From Kiloniella laminariae (GTDB lineage: Bacteria; Pseudomonadota; Alphaproteobacteria; Kiloniellales; Kiloniellaceae), in the NCBI RefSeq assembly GCF_027214005.1, contig NZ_JAPWGY010000004.1:62001-126000 (forward strand): DNA of 64,000 nt, read 5' to 3'. The notes under the pieces were generated by a model, which was given only the letters and a program-made list of their open reading frames with translations, did no database searches and was not told the DNA's origin. Both the position numbers and the translations under genes were made by a program. Numbering within the stretch: the first letter of the stretch is position 1; every line of letters begins with the position of its first letter. This document shows, piece by piece, positions 1 to 8,866 of the stretch.

Positions 1-94
1 CATCACAACCAATATCAAGCACCCGGCTATCGGGCTCAATCATGTCTGCTATAAGCCGGAGGTCGCTTCTTAAGCTGTTGTTTTTCGCCGTCAT
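1..94 (-). CDS. metW: MetW, methionine biosynthesis protein (5' part only)
   Basis: Only the first 31 codons are present; the gene runs leftward off the window. The visible N-terminus ([14 protein letters not shown]..., then VLDIGC) is the start of a class I SAM-dependent methyltransferase fold and matches MetW, the small partner of MetX in many proteobacteria. Its ATG overlaps the metX stop codon as ATGA, so the two are translationally coupled, the usual metX-metW arrangement. MetW is thought to support MetX activity in O-acetylhomoserine formation, but its exact reaction is not settled. The identification rests on context plus about 30 residues. Confidence 0.85.
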   Translation of the reverse strand, partial: MTAKNNSLRSDLRLIADMIEPDSRVLDIGCD

Positions 95-1278
95 GATATT
101 GCCCCCTTGCCATGTCCATTGAACCAGCGTTCGGCACAGCCCTTTACAAAACCGTCGATGGTTTCGTGAAACTCGGGCTCATCAAGCAGGAAAGCATCGT
201 GGCCGGCATCGCTTTCCACTTCGACGAAGGAGACATCGGCCGCAACGGCGTTGAGGGCGTGAACGATATCCCTGTTGGCTTTGGTCGGGAACAACCAGTC
301 GCTTGTGAATGAGACCACACAGAAACGCACCGGGGAGTCCTTGAAAGCATTCGCCAGGCGCCCCTTGTGCTCAGCTGCCAGGTCAAAGTAGTCCATGGCC
401 CGGGTGATATAGAGATAGGAGTTGGCGTCGAAGCGTTCGACAAAGGTATAGCCCTGGTGGCGCAGATAACTTTCGACCTGAAAGTCTGCGTCAAAGCCAT
501 AGGTGAGATTGGAACGATCCTGAAGCCTGCGCCCGAATTTGCGATGAAGTGCAGGTTCAGAAAGGTAGGTGACATGGGCCGTCATCCGGGCAACAGACAA
601 ACCGGCTCTTGGAACTTTGTTTTTTTCCAGATAGGCCCCGTGACACCAGTCAGGATCGGCCATGATTGCCTGGCGACCGACCTCGTGGAAAGCAATGTTC
701 TGTGCAGTGTGCCGCGGTGCTGTGGCAATGGGAATTGCAGCAAAAACCATTTCGGGATAACTGACTGCCCACTGCAGGACCTGCATGCCCCCCATAGAAC
801 CACCGATGACACAGAACAGCTTTTTTATGCCCATGTGGTCAATCAGGCGTTTTTGCGCACGCACCATATCCCCGATTGTAATGACCGGAAAATTGAGACC
901 ATAGGGATTGCCTGTTTCCGGATTGACCGAGACGGGGCCGGTTGAGCCCATGCACCCACCGATCACACTGCTGCAGATCACAAAATACTTTTCAGTATCA
1001 ATCGCCTTGCCTGGTCCAACCATCAAAGACCACCAGCCGGGCTTTTCTGTGATGGGATGGGTCTCTGAAACGAACTGGTCACCCGTCAGGGCATGACAGA
1101 TCAGGACGGCATTGGTTTTGTCCGCATTCAGTGTACCATAGGTCTGATAGGCGATCTCAATCGGCCCAAACGACAGGCCGCTGTCCAAAGGCATCGGGTC
1201 TTCAAACAAAACCCGTTGACCAGGGAGCTGGACTGTTTTGTCCTGAATGCGGATCTTATGGCAGTTGGTATCAGTCAT
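91..1278 (-). CDS. metX: Homoserine O-acetyltransferase (MetX)
   Basis: 395 aa alpha/beta hydrolase-fold enzyme that transfers an acetyl (in some relatives succinyl) group to homoserine in the first committed step of methionine synthesis in the cytoplasm. The nucleophile elbow GGSMGGMQ places Ser161; Asp327 (in TSDWLFP) and His360 (in DAGHDAF) complete the catalytic triad, at the spacing usual for MetX. Full family length. The ATG at 1278 starts [10 protein letters not shown]. It is coupled by ATGA overlap to metW downstream and is divergent from the chorismate mutase operon. The leader contains repeated pairing elements (separate entry). Acyl-donor specificity cannot be read with certainty from sequence alone. 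Confidence 0.96.
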   Translation of the reverse strand: MTDTNCHKIRIQDKTVQLPGQRVLFEDPMPLDSGLSFGPIEIAYQTYGTLNADKTNAVLICHALTGDQFVSETHPITEKPGWWSLMVGPGKAIDTEKYFVICSSVIGGCMGSTGPVSVNPETGNPYGLNFPVITIGDMVRAQKRLIDHMGIKKLFCVIGGSMGGMQVLQWAVSYPEMVFAAIPIATAPRHTAQNIAFHEVGRQAIMADPDWCHGAYLEKNKVPRAGLSVARMTAHVTYLSEPALHRKFGRRLQDRSNLTYGFDADFQVESYLRHQGYTFVERFDANSYLYITRAMDYFDLAAEHKGRLANAFKDSPVRFCVVSFTSDWLFPTKANRDIVHALNAVAADVSFVEVESDAGHDAFLLDEPEFHETIDGFVKGCAERWFNGHGKGAIS

Positions 1279-1296
1279 CGCGACAGGGCTGTCTCA

Positions 1297-1377
1297 CTCT
1301 GGTTTTACACACTCTGGAAAGTACGAAGAGCCGGGAAAAGCATTTACTTGTTCAGCAGGCTAGAGGCCTTCCCAGAG
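1297..1377 (-). promoter_or_regulatory. Candidate structured leader of metX
   Basis: In the metX 5' leader, 1368-1377 (reads CTCTGGGAAG on the minus strand) can pair with 1312-1321 (CTTTCCAGAG) in a 10-bp stem closing a 46-nt loop. A second copy of CCAGAG lies at 1297-1302, closer to the start codon, so the upstream strand has two alternative partners. That layout is compatible with a switch, but I could not match it to a known SAM riboswitch class. The pairing is seen; the function is inference. The rest of the 1279-1591 gap holds the metX and chorismate mutase promoters, not confidently placed. Confidence 0.3.
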
Positions 1378-1492
1378 TTTGTCACTGTTTACTCAGTCTT
1401 GTCCGGTCATAAAACTGTTCAAAACGGCGTCTGTTGATCTTATGCAACGCTTTTATCGCCGGGGGTGCTGGCGTGCAAGAAAGAATGGTTTG

Positions 1493-1526
1493 GCAAAGGT
1501 TTTTAAAGAATCTTTCCTTTGCTTTT
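1493..1526 (+). terminator. Attenuator-like hairpin upstream of chorismate mutase
   Basis: GCAAAGG (1493-1499) pairs with CCTTTGC (1516-1522), followed by TTTTC. It sits about 65 bp before the chorismate mutase ATG, in the only leader of an aromatic amino-acid operon. A short frame from ATG 1485 has several Phe codons (MVWQRFLKNLSFAF...), as leader peptides of Phe-controlled operons do. The T-run is short and the peptide overlaps the downstream gene, so this is only a weak candidate for attenuation. Confidence 0.25.
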
Positions 1527-1591
1527 CAACCGGGCTGTGTCTATCTGTTTGACTCGGTTTTAGGAACAGGTATCAGGGAATTTTATCTGAG

Positions 1592-2428
1592 ATGGAACAG
1601 CTTGCCGATCTTCGAGGTCAGATCGATGAAATTGACACGCAGATTCATGATCTGTTGATGAAACGCGCGGGTGTTATTCAGGTGATTTCTGCTCAAAACG
1701 AGCAGGCAAAGCTTGGTTTGCGCCCCGGCCGGGAGGCTCAGGTCCTGCGGCGTCTGGTGAGCCGCCATCAGGGGATATTGCCAAAAGCCGTTGTTGTTAG
1801 AATCTGGCGCGAGATTTTTGCCAGTAGTGCCCAGCTTGGCAGTGAAATGGCCGTTTCCGTTCACGCCCCGGAAAATGATACGAAATTCTATGATCTTGCC
1901 CGGGAACATTTTGGCATGATGACCCCTATCCGGGGGTGTCAGACCGTGATGTCTGTCCTGCGGGAAGTCACTGATGGACAGACGACAGTCGGGGTCTTGC
2001 CTCTGCCTTTCACGGGTGATGATAATCCCTGGTGGCTGGCTCTTGCCCAAGGCGAAGCCGCGACCAATACACGGATTATTGCCCGTTTGCCGTTTTACAA
2101 TGCAAGTGGCACAGAATTGGCTGAAGCGGTTATCGTAGCTCAGGATACACAGGAACCAACTGGTGCTGACAGAAGCTATGTTGTTGCTGAATCAGGGGAG
2201 CCCCTTTCCCGCTCTACCTTGAAAAGCCTGCTTGATAAAGCAGGTCTTCCTTCTCTTAATATCCAGATCCATGCCCCTGATCCTGCGTATAGTTTGCAGT
2301 TGATCGAAGTGGATGATTATGTTGCGCCGGGTGATTCACGTCTGGCGCATCTGGGGGAACTTTCGGACCAGCGCATTACCCATGCCTGGACGATTGGTGG
2401 TTACGCTGTTCCCCTGACAGAGGCGTAA
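1592..2428 (+). CDS. Chorismate mutase (AroQ-type) with C-terminal extension
   Basis: 278 aa. The first ~95 residues are an AroQ all-helical chorismate mutase: MEQLADLRGQIDEIDTQIHD, an Arg-rich helix, and PGREAQVLRRL. It converts chorismate to prephenate at the branch to Phe and Tyr. The remaining ~180 residues resemble a degenerate regulatory or prephenate dehydratase-like region but lack a dehydratase TRF signature that I can recognise, so I call only the mutase. Start ATG 1592 begins the canonical mutase helix directly. First gene of a rightward operon with hisC (36 bp gap) and tyrA (overlap), which fits an aromatic biosynthesis unit. Confidence 0.85.
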   Translation: MEQLADLRGQIDEIDTQIHDLLMKRAGVIQVISAQNEQAKLGLRPGREAQVLRRLVSRHQGILPKAVVVRIWREIFASSAQLGSEMAVSVHAPENDTKFYDLAREHFGMMTPIRGCQTVMSVLREVTDGQTTVGVLPLPFTGDDNPWWLALAQGEAATNTRIIARLPFYNASGTELAEAVIVAQDTQEPTGADRSYVVAESGEPLSRSTLKSLLDKAGLPSLNIQIHAPDPAYSLQLIEVDDYVAPGDSRLAHLGELSDQRITHAWTIGGYAVPLTEA

Positions 2429-2463
2429 CAACCGGCTGCAAGGCCGTTATTTTTCCGATAGAT

Positions 2464-3564
2464 ATGAAAGTTCAGAGAATGGCTCTTAAACCACAACCCG
2501 GAATTATGGATGTTTCCCCTTATGTTGGTGGAGAATCTAAAGTTGAAGGTGTCGACCGGATCTGCCGCTTGGCTTCCAATGAAAACCCGCTTGGGGCTTC
2601 GGATGCTGCGAAAACGGCTTATCGGGGAATCGTAGACAATCTTCATCGATATCCGGATGGTGGTTCATATCTGCTTCGAAATGGGATTGCAGAAGCCGAA
2701 GGTCTTGTTGCCGAGCAGATAGTTTGTGGGGCCGGTTCTGATGAACTTCTCGCCCTGCTGATAAGATCCTATGTCGGTATCGGCGACGAGATCGTCTATA
2801 ACGAACATGGCTTTCTGATGTATCCGATTGGGGCAAAGACAGCTGGTGCCGTTCCGGTCAAAGCTGCAGAAAAGGACCTGCGGATTGATGTTGATGCCAT
2901 GCTTGGCGCGGTCACTGACAAGACCAAAATCATGTTCCTGGCCAACCCGAATAATCCGACCGGCAGTTATATTACGGAAAAAGAGCTGCGTTATCTGCGT
3001 GAAAATCTCAACGAAGATGTTTTGCTGGTAATTGATGCTGCCTATTGTGAATACGTGGACAGTCCGGACTATATCAGTGGTGCTGAGATGGTTGAGGAAT
3101 TCGGTAATGTGGTCATGACCCGGACTTTTTCCAAAATCCACGGTCTGGCATCCCTGCGTCTGGGCTGGGCTTACTGTCCTCCGGAAGTTGCTGATGTTCT
3201 CAACCGTGTCCGGGGGCCGTTTAATGTGAGTCTTGCAGCCCAGGCTGCTGGAGTTGCTGCGATCAAGGACAAAGCACACATTGAACGTTCGAGAGAACTA
3301 AATGCGCGGCTGCTGGGCTGGTTCTGTCAGCAAGTGACGGAATTGGGGCTGGAAACCCGCATGTCTGTTGCAAATTTTGTCCTGCTGGATTTCAAAGCAG
3401 CTGAGAAGGCTGCAGCTGCACTGGAGTTTCTCAAGCAGCGAGGAATCCTTGTGCGAGGTATGGGAGCCTACGGTTTGCCAGGCTTCTTGAGAATCAGTAT
3501 TGGAACAGACGAAGAAATGAGGGCGGTGGTTGAAAATCTGACCGTATTTGTCAATGGATCATGA
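2464..3564 (+). CDS. hisC: Histidinol-phosphate / aromatic aminotransferase (HisC family)
   Basis: 366 aa fold-type I PLP aminotransferase. Motifs: ASNENPLGAS near the N-terminus, FLANPNNPTG, and the Schiff-base lysine Lys224 in RTFSKIHGLASLRLGW; a C-terminal Arg-containing substrate loop (FLRISIG). HisC transfers the amino group between glutamate and imidazole-acetol phosphate; relatives in aromatic operons also transaminate phenylpyruvate or prephenate. Its place between chorismate mutase and prephenate dehydrogenase, with the tyrA start overlapping its stop, suggests a role in Tyr/Phe synthesis as well as, or instead of, histidine synthesis. Confidence 0.9.
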   Translation: MKVQRMALKPQPGIMDVSPYVGGESKVEGVDRICRLASNENPLGASDAAKTAYRGIVDNLHRYPDGGSYLLRNGIAEAEGLVAEQIVCGAGSDELLALLIRSYVGIGDEIVYNEHGFLMYPIGAKTAGAVPVKAAEKDLRIDVDAMLGAVTDKTKIMFLANPNNPTGSYITEKELRYLRENLNEDVLLVIDAAYCEYVDSPDYISGAEMVEEFGNVVMTRTFSKIHGLASLRLGWAYCPPEVADVLNRVRGPFNVSLAAQAAGVAAIKDKAHIERSRELNARLLGWFCQQVTELGLETRMSVANFVLLDFKAAEKAAAALEFLKQRGILVRGMGAYGLPGFLRISIGTDEEMRAVVENLTVFVNGS

Positions 3565-4495
3565 AAAGGGGAAACCCCTGTTTCAAAAGGTAGCCTTGAT
3601 CGGGATCGGTCTGATTGGCTCTTCACTGGCCCGGGCGATCAAGAAGAAGGGGCTGGCATCTGAGGTTGTAACCTGCGCCCGTTCCGAGGCGACACGCAAC
3701 ACAGTTAAAAAGCTCGGTCTGGTCGATGCTGTTTATGATACCCCGGCAGAAGCGGTCAGGGATGCGGATCTGATCATTCTCTGTACGCCTGTAAGTACCT
3801 ATGATGATCTGGCTGCTGCAATGGCACCATCTTTGAAAGCGGGCGCCATTGTCAGTGACGTAGGTTCTGTCAAAGAGTCTGTTATTCGGGATGTTGGGCA
3901 GCATTTGCCTGATGGGGTTCATTTTGTTCCCGGGCACCCGATTGCAGGGACCGAACATTCCGGACCAGAGGCAGGTTTTGCTGAATTGTTTGAAGGTCGC
4001 TGGTGTATTCTGACCCCGGTTGTCGGGACAGACGCACAGGCGATCGCGAAGGTTTCAGGTTTCTGGACTGCTCTGGGAAGCATGGTTGAAATCATGACTC
4101 CGCACCGGCACGACAAGGTTCTGGCGATTACATCGCATCTGCCACATCTCATTGCCTATACCATTGTTGGGACAGCAACAGATCTGGAAGAAACGGACCA
4201 GAATGATGTCATCAAGTTTTCTGCGGGTGGCTTCAGGGACTTCACCCGAATTGCCGCGTCTGATCCGATTATGTGGCGGGATGTTTTCCTCAACAACCGA
4301 GAAGCTGTGTTGGAGATGCTGCAGCGTTTTACGGAAGATCTGACCGTCCTGCAACGGGCGGTGCGCTGGGGGGAGGGAGATGTTCTTGAAGATCTCTTTC
4401 GCCGGACCCGGGAAGTCCGTCGGGGTATTGTTGATGCACATCAGGCCGGAACTTTTGATGCGCGTGAGCCGGATGAGGATCCGAAAAAACAATAG
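3554..4495 (+). CDS. tyrA: Prephenate/arogenate dehydrogenase family protein
   Basis: 313 aa. The N-terminal Rossmann motif GIGLIG (residues 17-22), followed by DVGSVKESV and GHPIAGTEHSGPE, is diagnostic of TyrA-type dehydrogenases that decarboxylate prephenate or arogenate with NAD(P) to give the tyrosine precursor. There is no C-terminal ACT domain, so feedback control would have to act elsewhere. I chose ATG 3554 over the in-frame TTG 3548. The gene overlaps the hisC stop, indicating translational coupling. Followed by a strong terminator, so it is the last gene of the aromatic operon. Whether prephenate or arogenate is preferred cannot be told. Confidence 0.93.
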   Translation: MDHEKGKPLFQKVALIGIGLIGSSLARAIKKKGLASEVVTCARSEATRNTVKKLGLVDAVYDTPAEAVRDADLIILCTPVSTYDDLAAAMAPSLKAGAIVSDVGSVKESVIRDVGQHLPDGVHFVPGHPIAGTEHSGPEAGFAELFEGRWCILTPVVGTDAQAIAKVSGFWTALGSMVEIMTPHRHDKVLAITSHLPHLIAYTIVGTATDLEETDQNDVIKFSAGGFRDFTRIAASDPIMWRDVFLNNREAVLEMLQRFTEDLTVLQRAVRWGEGDVLEDLFRRTREVRRGIVDAHQAGTFDAREPDEDPKKQ

Positions 4496-4512
4496 GCATA
4501 TTTTTCAGGAAG

Positions 4513-4544
4513 CAGGCTCCCGGTTTGGGAGCCTGTTTGTTTTT
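4513..4544 (+). terminator. Rho-independent terminator after tyrA
   Basis: Perfect 9-bp stem CAGGCTCCC/GGGAGCCTG with a 5-nt GGTTT loop, followed by TTTGTTTTT. It lies 18 bp after the tyrA stop and between convergent genes, so it ends the aromatic operon. Confidence 0.9.
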
Positions 4545-4557
4545 GAGGTGATCCCTT

Positions 4558-5631
4558 TTATTGAACCAGTGGCGGCAAGGGAAGCAAGGCTATGGGACCA
4601 AGGGAAAGCCAGCCATCCTGAAGCAACAGCGGGACGTTGATTTCATGGCGGCCTCGACTATTGTTTTTGCCGAGAGCCGCGAGGGATAGCCTCATGCCAA
4701 AGCTTTGCCCTTTGTTCAGAAGACCGGATTTTTCCATTTGCTCGACCACCCCATCGGCCCCTTCAATCCGGCTGTCGAGTTTTCCCTCAGGACGCAGTCG
4801 AATGTCGAGTGCCAGCTTGCCACGGGCATCCACCAGCAAGGGACCCCAGCGAAGGCTGGCGTCATGCAGGGATAAAAAACCACCAGAATCCCGCCAGATA
4901 TGAAGAGCCTTGTCGAGTTTGGCTTTTGGCAGATCCCCGTAGAGAGTGCCTTGCAGCTGGAGTTGGGATATCGGGCCTTTCAGAGGTGTTTTTTCCAGCT
5001 CGGGGTGGCTGACGTCCTGTGCATTCAGGGTGATATCGAATTCCTGTAAAGTTGCTCCTCCGGAAGCCGGGCGCAGGGGACCCAGCGTGCTGTCCAGGCT
5101 TGCAATTTCCAGAGAATGATGCCCTTCACGCAGAATAAAGAGATCATCGGCCTGCAGGCGGGCATGGAGAAGTTCCCCTTTCAAGGTGATTCTGGCTGTC
5201 GCTGTGGCCCGGTTGCTTTGTATGCGGATAGCAGGTTCCTGATAAGGCAGGCCGTTGATCAGATGTTCCTGAGAAAGATCGAGTGTCATCGAAAGCGGGG
5301 ACCAGGGAGCTGCTTCAGCAACCAGTCTTTCTGTCTGCCAGGACCAACCTTCAGGAGAGCGGATTTTGGGTGTTGCCAGGCTTGCTTTCACAACAAAGGG
5401 GAAGCCCGAAAGAGCAAGAGTCCCGTGGGTGATTTCAAACCCCCGCGCCTGTTGCTTTTCAACCCAGTGTGACAGACCGGTTTCCATCTGTTTTGCTGCC
5501 CAGAACCAATAGGCAACCGCGAGAAGCAAAATGAAACCACACAGGATGATCCCTGCAAAAAACATACGTTTTGCCAAGCTGCCCGGTGGTGGTGGCAGTG
5601 GGGATGATGTTTCTGGAGGGATAACTGACAT
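4558..5631 (-). CDS. DUF2125 domain-containing envelope protein
   Basis: 357 aa. One N-terminal transmembrane helix (about residues 23-46, FFAGIILCGFILLLAVAYWF) after a Pro-rich cytoplasmic tail, then a long beta-rich domain with the DUF2125 pattern found almost only in alphaproteobacteria (early motif RGFEITHG.L.LSGFPF). Predicted to be anchored in the inner membrane and exposed to the periplasm; resemblance of such domains to lipid-handling AsmA-like folds is suggestive only. No enzyme motif. Convergent with the aromatic operon. Function unknown. Confidence 0.75.
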   Translation of the reverse strand: MSVIPPETSSPLPPPPGSLAKRMFFAGIILCGFILLLAVAYWFWAAKQMETGLSHWVEKQQARGFEITHGTLALSGFPFVVKASLATPKIRSPEGWSWQTERLVAEAAPWSPLSMTLDLSQEHLINGLPYQEPAIRIQSNRATATARITLKGELLHARLQADDLFILREGHHSLEIASLDSTLGPLRPASGGATLQEFDITLNAQDVSHPELEKTPLKGPISQLQLQGTLYGDLPKAKLDKALHIWRDSGGFLSLHDASLRWGPLLVDARGKLALDIRLRPEGKLDSRIEGADGVVEQMEKSGLLNKGQSFGMRLSLAALGKNNSRGRHEINVPLLLQDGWLSLGPIALLPLPPLVQ

Positions 5632-5757
5632 GGGGCCTGTCTCGCGAGTAACTGAAGGGCGTTTTGAATAGCTATTTCTGGCGATCCCTTTATGTTCGGG
5701 AGGCCAGTCGATAAACTTGATCGTTCATACGCATAGACGATTCGGAGTAGTGGAGCA

Positions 5758-6348
5758 ATGTCGACCCCTGAACTAAGGGCCTTTTATGATGAACACCTGC
5801 CCGTTGAACCAGGCCGGGAGTTCTGGGTCTTTGGATATGGTTCCCTGATGTGGAATCCCGGCTTTCCTCATGTGGAGGTTCAGCCTGCGATACTACAGGG
5901 ATACCATCGACATTTTTGTATTTATTCCTATTTTTACAGAGGAACACCGGAATGTCCCGGGCTGGTGCTGGGGCTGGATCAGGGGGAGTCCTGTATCGGC
6001 ATGGCGTATCGTGTTCCGGCAGCCGAGCGGGATGTGGTTCTCGATTACCTGTTTGAACGGGAAATGATTTCTGGCGTTTATCATCCCCGCTGGGTCGAGG
6101 TCGAGTTGAAGTCCGGAGAGACAATCCCGGCGGCTACGTTTGTTGCTGATGTGAAACATGAACAATATGCCGGCAAACTGAGCAAGCAGGAGCTGATTGC
6201 ACACGTTCTGCAGGGAGTAGGCAGCAGCGGTCGTTGTTACGAGTATCTTGAAAATACTGTAGGGCATCTGAAGGCACTCGAGATTAACGATCCAGGTCTT
6301 GAAGAGCTGTTGTCACAGGTTCAGGATGCCATGAAGACGCTTCCCTGA
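5758..6348 (+). CDS. chaC: Gamma-glutamylcyclotransferase, ChaC type
   Basis: 196 aa. Nucleotide-free FGYGSLMW motif at residues 25-32 (the gamma-glutamyl-binding YGSL loop) and a likely catalytic Glu102 in LFEREMISGVYHP match the ChaC family, which splits glutathione into 5-oxoproline and Cys-Gly in the cytoplasm. Family length. ATG 5758 is preceded by TGGAGCA, a short-spaced Shine-Dalgarno. It stands alone between leftward genes, so it probably has its own promoter in 5632-5757. Role: glutathione turnover. Confidence 0.9.
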   Translation: MSTPELRAFYDEHLPVEPGREFWVFGYGSLMWNPGFPHVEVQPAILQGYHRHFCIYSYFYRGTPECPGLVLGLDQGESCIGMAYRVPAAERDVVLDYLFEREMISGVYHPRWVEVELKSGETIPAATFVADVKHEQYAGKLSKQELIAHVLQGVGSSGRCYEYLENTVGHLKALEINDPGLEELLSQVQDAMKTLP

Positions 6349-6360
6349 AGCCCTGGTCGC

Positions 6361-6564
6361 CTATTGCTGCAGTAAACTGTTAAAATATGCAATCAGGGCA
6401 TCTACGTCGGTCAAAAACCAAAACAAGCCAATCACGATTACGCCGCCCAGCGGCAATGTATACCAGGGATGGTTGATGGGGACATGTTCCCCACAGGCAT
6501 AGCAGATGTCATCATCCCGTCCGATCTCGGTGGAACACTTGGGGCATTTTCTTGGTTCAGCCAT
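6361..6564 (-). CDS. Small zinc-ribbon membrane protein
   Basis: 67 aa. CPKC (residues 8-11) and CYAC (residues 22-25) form a rubredoxin-like zinc ribbon. One transmembrane helix follows (GGVIVIGLFWFLTDVDALIAYF, about residues 38-59). The frame overlaps the start region of the upstream plsC gene by a few bases, so the two are probably cotranslated. Function unknown; it may be a small envelope adaptor. Confidence 0.7.
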   Translation of the reverse strand: MAEPRKCPKCSTEIGRDDDICYACGEHVPINHPWYTLPLGGVIVIGLFWFLTDVDALIAYFNSLLQQ

Positions 6565-7297
6565 TTTCTTTTACCTCTGCCTGACGGGCCTCGTCCATAA
6601 GACGATTACTGGCTTCTTCGATGGTGTCCTGCATTCTTTTCATAAAAACCTTCCGGTCGAGACCGGGGGGAATTGGTGGCAGATATTCCATGATAATCTT
6701 GCCTGGTTTCTTGACAAAAGCATCGCGCCCCCAGAATAACCCGGAATTCAGTGCGACGGGACTGACTGTCACGCCAAGTCCAGTATAGAGTGCTGCAATA
6801 CCGGTCTGGTATTTGGGCTCCTGATCGGGAGCCGCCCGGGTCCCTTCGGGAAAAATGATGATGGGACGTTTATCAGACAAAGGCTGTTGCGATTCCTTGA
6901 TCATCTGGCGGAGAGCTTTTGTCCCTGCCTTGCGGTCAATTGCGACGACTCCCCCTTTCCAGAGGTACCAGCCGAACATCGGGATACGTAGAAGCTCTTT
7001 CTTCAGAATAAAGCAGGGATTGGTATTGAAGGCCATCAGAGCAATGGTTTCCCAGGCTGACTGATGTTTACTCACAATAAGAAAACCTTGGTCTTTTGGT
7101 CGATTTTCGACCCCCCGTATTTCGTAGGTCGTGCCACAGATTGTCTTGAGCAGCCAGAAGACCACGACAGCCCAGTAACGCCCGGCGACGAGCATAAAGC
7201 GTTGCGGAAAAATCATCAGAAGAAGGCAAGGGGTGAAATAGATTAGACACCAGATCAGATAGCAGACGTTGAACGTCAGGGAGCGAAAGAAAATCAT
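6557..7297 (-). CDS. plsC: 1-acyl-sn-glycerol-3-phosphate acyltransferase
   Basis: 246 aa. Acyltransferase signature: His78-X4-Glu83 (KHQSAWET, with Glu in place of the usual Asp) and FPEGTR, plus an N-terminal hydrophobic segment for membrane attachment. PlsC adds the second acyl chain to lysophosphatidic acid, giving phosphatidic acid for phospholipid synthesis. Full family length. Four bp downstream of a DUF218 gene and overlapping a small zinc-ribbon gene, so part of a leftward envelope operon with ftsEX. The H-X4-E variant is seen in related acyltransferases, so alternative acyl-acceptors are possible. Confidence 0.88.
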   Translation of the reverse strand: MIFFRSLTFNVCYLIWCLIYFTPCLLLMIFPQRFMLVAGRYWAVVVFWLLKTICGTTYEIRGVENRPKDQGFLIVSKHQSAWETIALMAFNTNPCFILKKELLRIPMFGWYLWKGGVVAIDRKAGTKALRQMIKESQQPLSDKRPIIIFPEGTRAAPDQEPKYQTGIAALYTGLGVTVSPVALNSGLFWGRDAFVKKPGKIIMEYLPPIPPGLDRKVFMKRMQDTIEEASNRLMDEARQAEVKENG

Positions 7298-7301
7298 TGG
7301 T

Positions 7302-7931
7302 TTATCCGATCAGTTTATCTCGCAGGTCTTCACCCCAGTTGCGGATCTGGGCCAAAAGAAATTTATTATATTCAGAAAGAATCAAGGTCATGCTGCCGGG
7401 CCACATCCACCAGTCCTTGTGTCTTACATTCGAGGGAAACACCGGGTAAGGCTGGATGGTTGCCTGGGGCATGGCATGACGGAATTCGAGTAAACTGCGG
7501 GGCATATGATAAGAAGCTGTGACGAGGCGCAGGGATTTGTACCCCTGTTCGTCCAGCCAGCTTTTGGTCTCAAGCGCATTGCCCCGGGTATCATCAGCTT
7601 CATAGCCCAGCGTCACACAACATTCCAGATTGTTCGGGGCCTGTTGGGAAAGGGAAAGAAGCTCCCGGACCTCAACCCCCTGATAGACACCCGAGATAAA
7701 GAGCTTTTTTGCCTGACCGTTGGCAAGAAGTTCGAGACCGGTGTTGATTCTGTCGCTGCCACCAGTGAGCACGACGATCGCATCCACTGGGGCGACGTGG
7801 CTGCTTGTCTCTTCCGGCAAGGTCGCGGCAAACCAGAAAAAGCCCCCGATCCAGAAGAGAAGGCTTGAAACAATTATAAATGAGCTTAATCGCAGGCTAA
7901 TAAAGCTGCCTTTTGCTGATCTACGAAACAC
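7302..7931 (-). CDS. YdcF/ElyC-like DUF218 protein
   Basis: 209 aa. N-terminal membrane anchor (about residues 15-38), then a DUF218 domain beginning VDAIVVLTGGSDRINTGLELL with the later ASYHMPRSLLEF motif typical of SanA/ElyC/YdcF proteins. Members face the periplasm and affect envelope barrier or lipid-carrier metabolism; the reaction is not settled. Lies between ftsX and plsC in one leftward run. Confidence 0.83.
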   Translation of the reverse strand: MFRRSAKGSFISLRLSSFIIVSSLLFWIGGFFWFAATLPEETSSHVAPVDAIVVLTGGSDRINTGLELLANGQAKKLFISGVYQGVEVRELLSLSQQAPNNLECCVTLGYEADDTRGNALETKSWLDEQGYKSLRLVTASYHMPRSLLEFRHAMPQATIQPYPVFPSNVRHKDWWMWPGSMTLILSEYNKFLLAQIRNWGEDLRDKLIG

Positions 7932-7975
7932 GAAGAAAATCTTTCCTGTTTTTCACATCACTGATCCCTGCCTTA

Positions 7976-8866
7976 TCACGGCATTAAGGCGAGACTGCGG
8001 AGCACAGTCAGACGGGCGGTGATCATGGCGACAAGGGATGCCCCGACCGGGATCAGCAGAAGGAGACCCCATTCTGTTGCGGTGAGGGTGAAGCTTGGAA
8101 GCAGAGCGCTGTTCGCCTGTCCGAGAAGAGTACTGAAGGCTGCAATGGTCAAGCCGGCAAGCAGAAGGCCTGCAAAGCCACCTGCCATGCTCAGCTTCAG
8201 GGCATGAAGTTGAAAGCGGTTGGCGATGTAGGCATCCTGGGCCCCCATCAAATGAAAAAGCTCAACGACCTGACGATGAATGGCGAGCCCCATCCGGGTG
8301 ACCAGGATGACCATCAGGGCTGCAGCCCCGCCGACAAGAAGCACGACCAGCAGGGAAACTGTACCGATAATTTTGGCGAGTCCCAACAGATTTCCAAGCC
8401 AGCGCTGGTGATCATCAATACTGGCCGTCGGCAGGTTTTGAGCCGTCAAAGCGTTGATCGCGTCAAGTGTCCGGGCTGAAGATTGTGAAAGCTCGATAGA
8501 AATGAGAAGAGGGATCGGGAGATCGTGGAGCACGACATCTTTTCCCAACCAGGGTTCAAGTAATTTGTTCAACTCGCCATCGGTGAGCATTTCCGCTTTT
8601 TTGACATCCGGAATTTTTTTAAATTCCTGCAAGAGCAATACAGTCTTTTTTTCGATGGCCAGACGCTCTGCGGGGGACTGCCCCGCAGGAACCTGGATTG
8701 TAAGGCTGTTGGACAAGCCCTGATCCCAGCGATTGGCCAGTTTGTTCATGGTTAGGGCAACAATAAGAGACATGGTCGCCAGATAAACCATGACGGCGAT
8801 CAGCCAGGGTAAAAAACGGCTGGAGGCATCCTTGTCCAGGGGCACGTCGTTACGAGAGCCAAACAT
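7976..8866 (-). CDS. ftsX: Cell division protein FtsX
   Basis: 296 aa. Four predicted transmembrane helices: one near residues 20-42, then three in the C-terminal half (near residues 160-180, 215-240 and 265-285) around an FtsX/MacB-type permease domain. A periplasmic loop of about 110 residues after helix 1 corresponds to the extracellular domain that in relatives activates peptidoglycan amidase regulators. It abuts ftsE directly (stop and start adjacent), giving the standard FtsEX complex of the division site. Divergence in sequence among FtsX proteins is normal; neighbour ftsE makes the call firm. Confidence 0.92.
   Translation of the reverse strand: MFGSRNDVPLDKDASSRFLPWLIAVMVYLATMSLIVALTMNKLANRWDQGLSNSLTIQVPAGQSPAERLAIEKKTVLLLQEFKKIPDVKKAEMLTDGELNKLLEPWLGKDVVLHDLPIPLLISIELSQSSARTLDAINALTAQNLPTASIDDHQRWLGNLLGLAKIIGTVSLLVVLLVGGAAALMVILVTRMGLAIHRQVVELFHLMGAQDAYIANRFQLHALKLSMAGGFAGLLLAGLTIAAFSTLLGQANSALLPSFTLTATEWGLLLLIPVGASLVAMITARLTVLRSLALMP

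Noticed and set aside
1279-1591. Known SAM riboswitch upstream of metX
   Set aside because: The core motifs of SAM-I, SAM-II or SAM/SAH classes are not visible; only a non-matching hairpin is.
1434-1658. 74-codon plus-strand frame before chorismate mutase as a gene
   Set aside because: Overlaps the mutase start in another frame and has no family resemblance; kept only as a weak leader-peptide idea.
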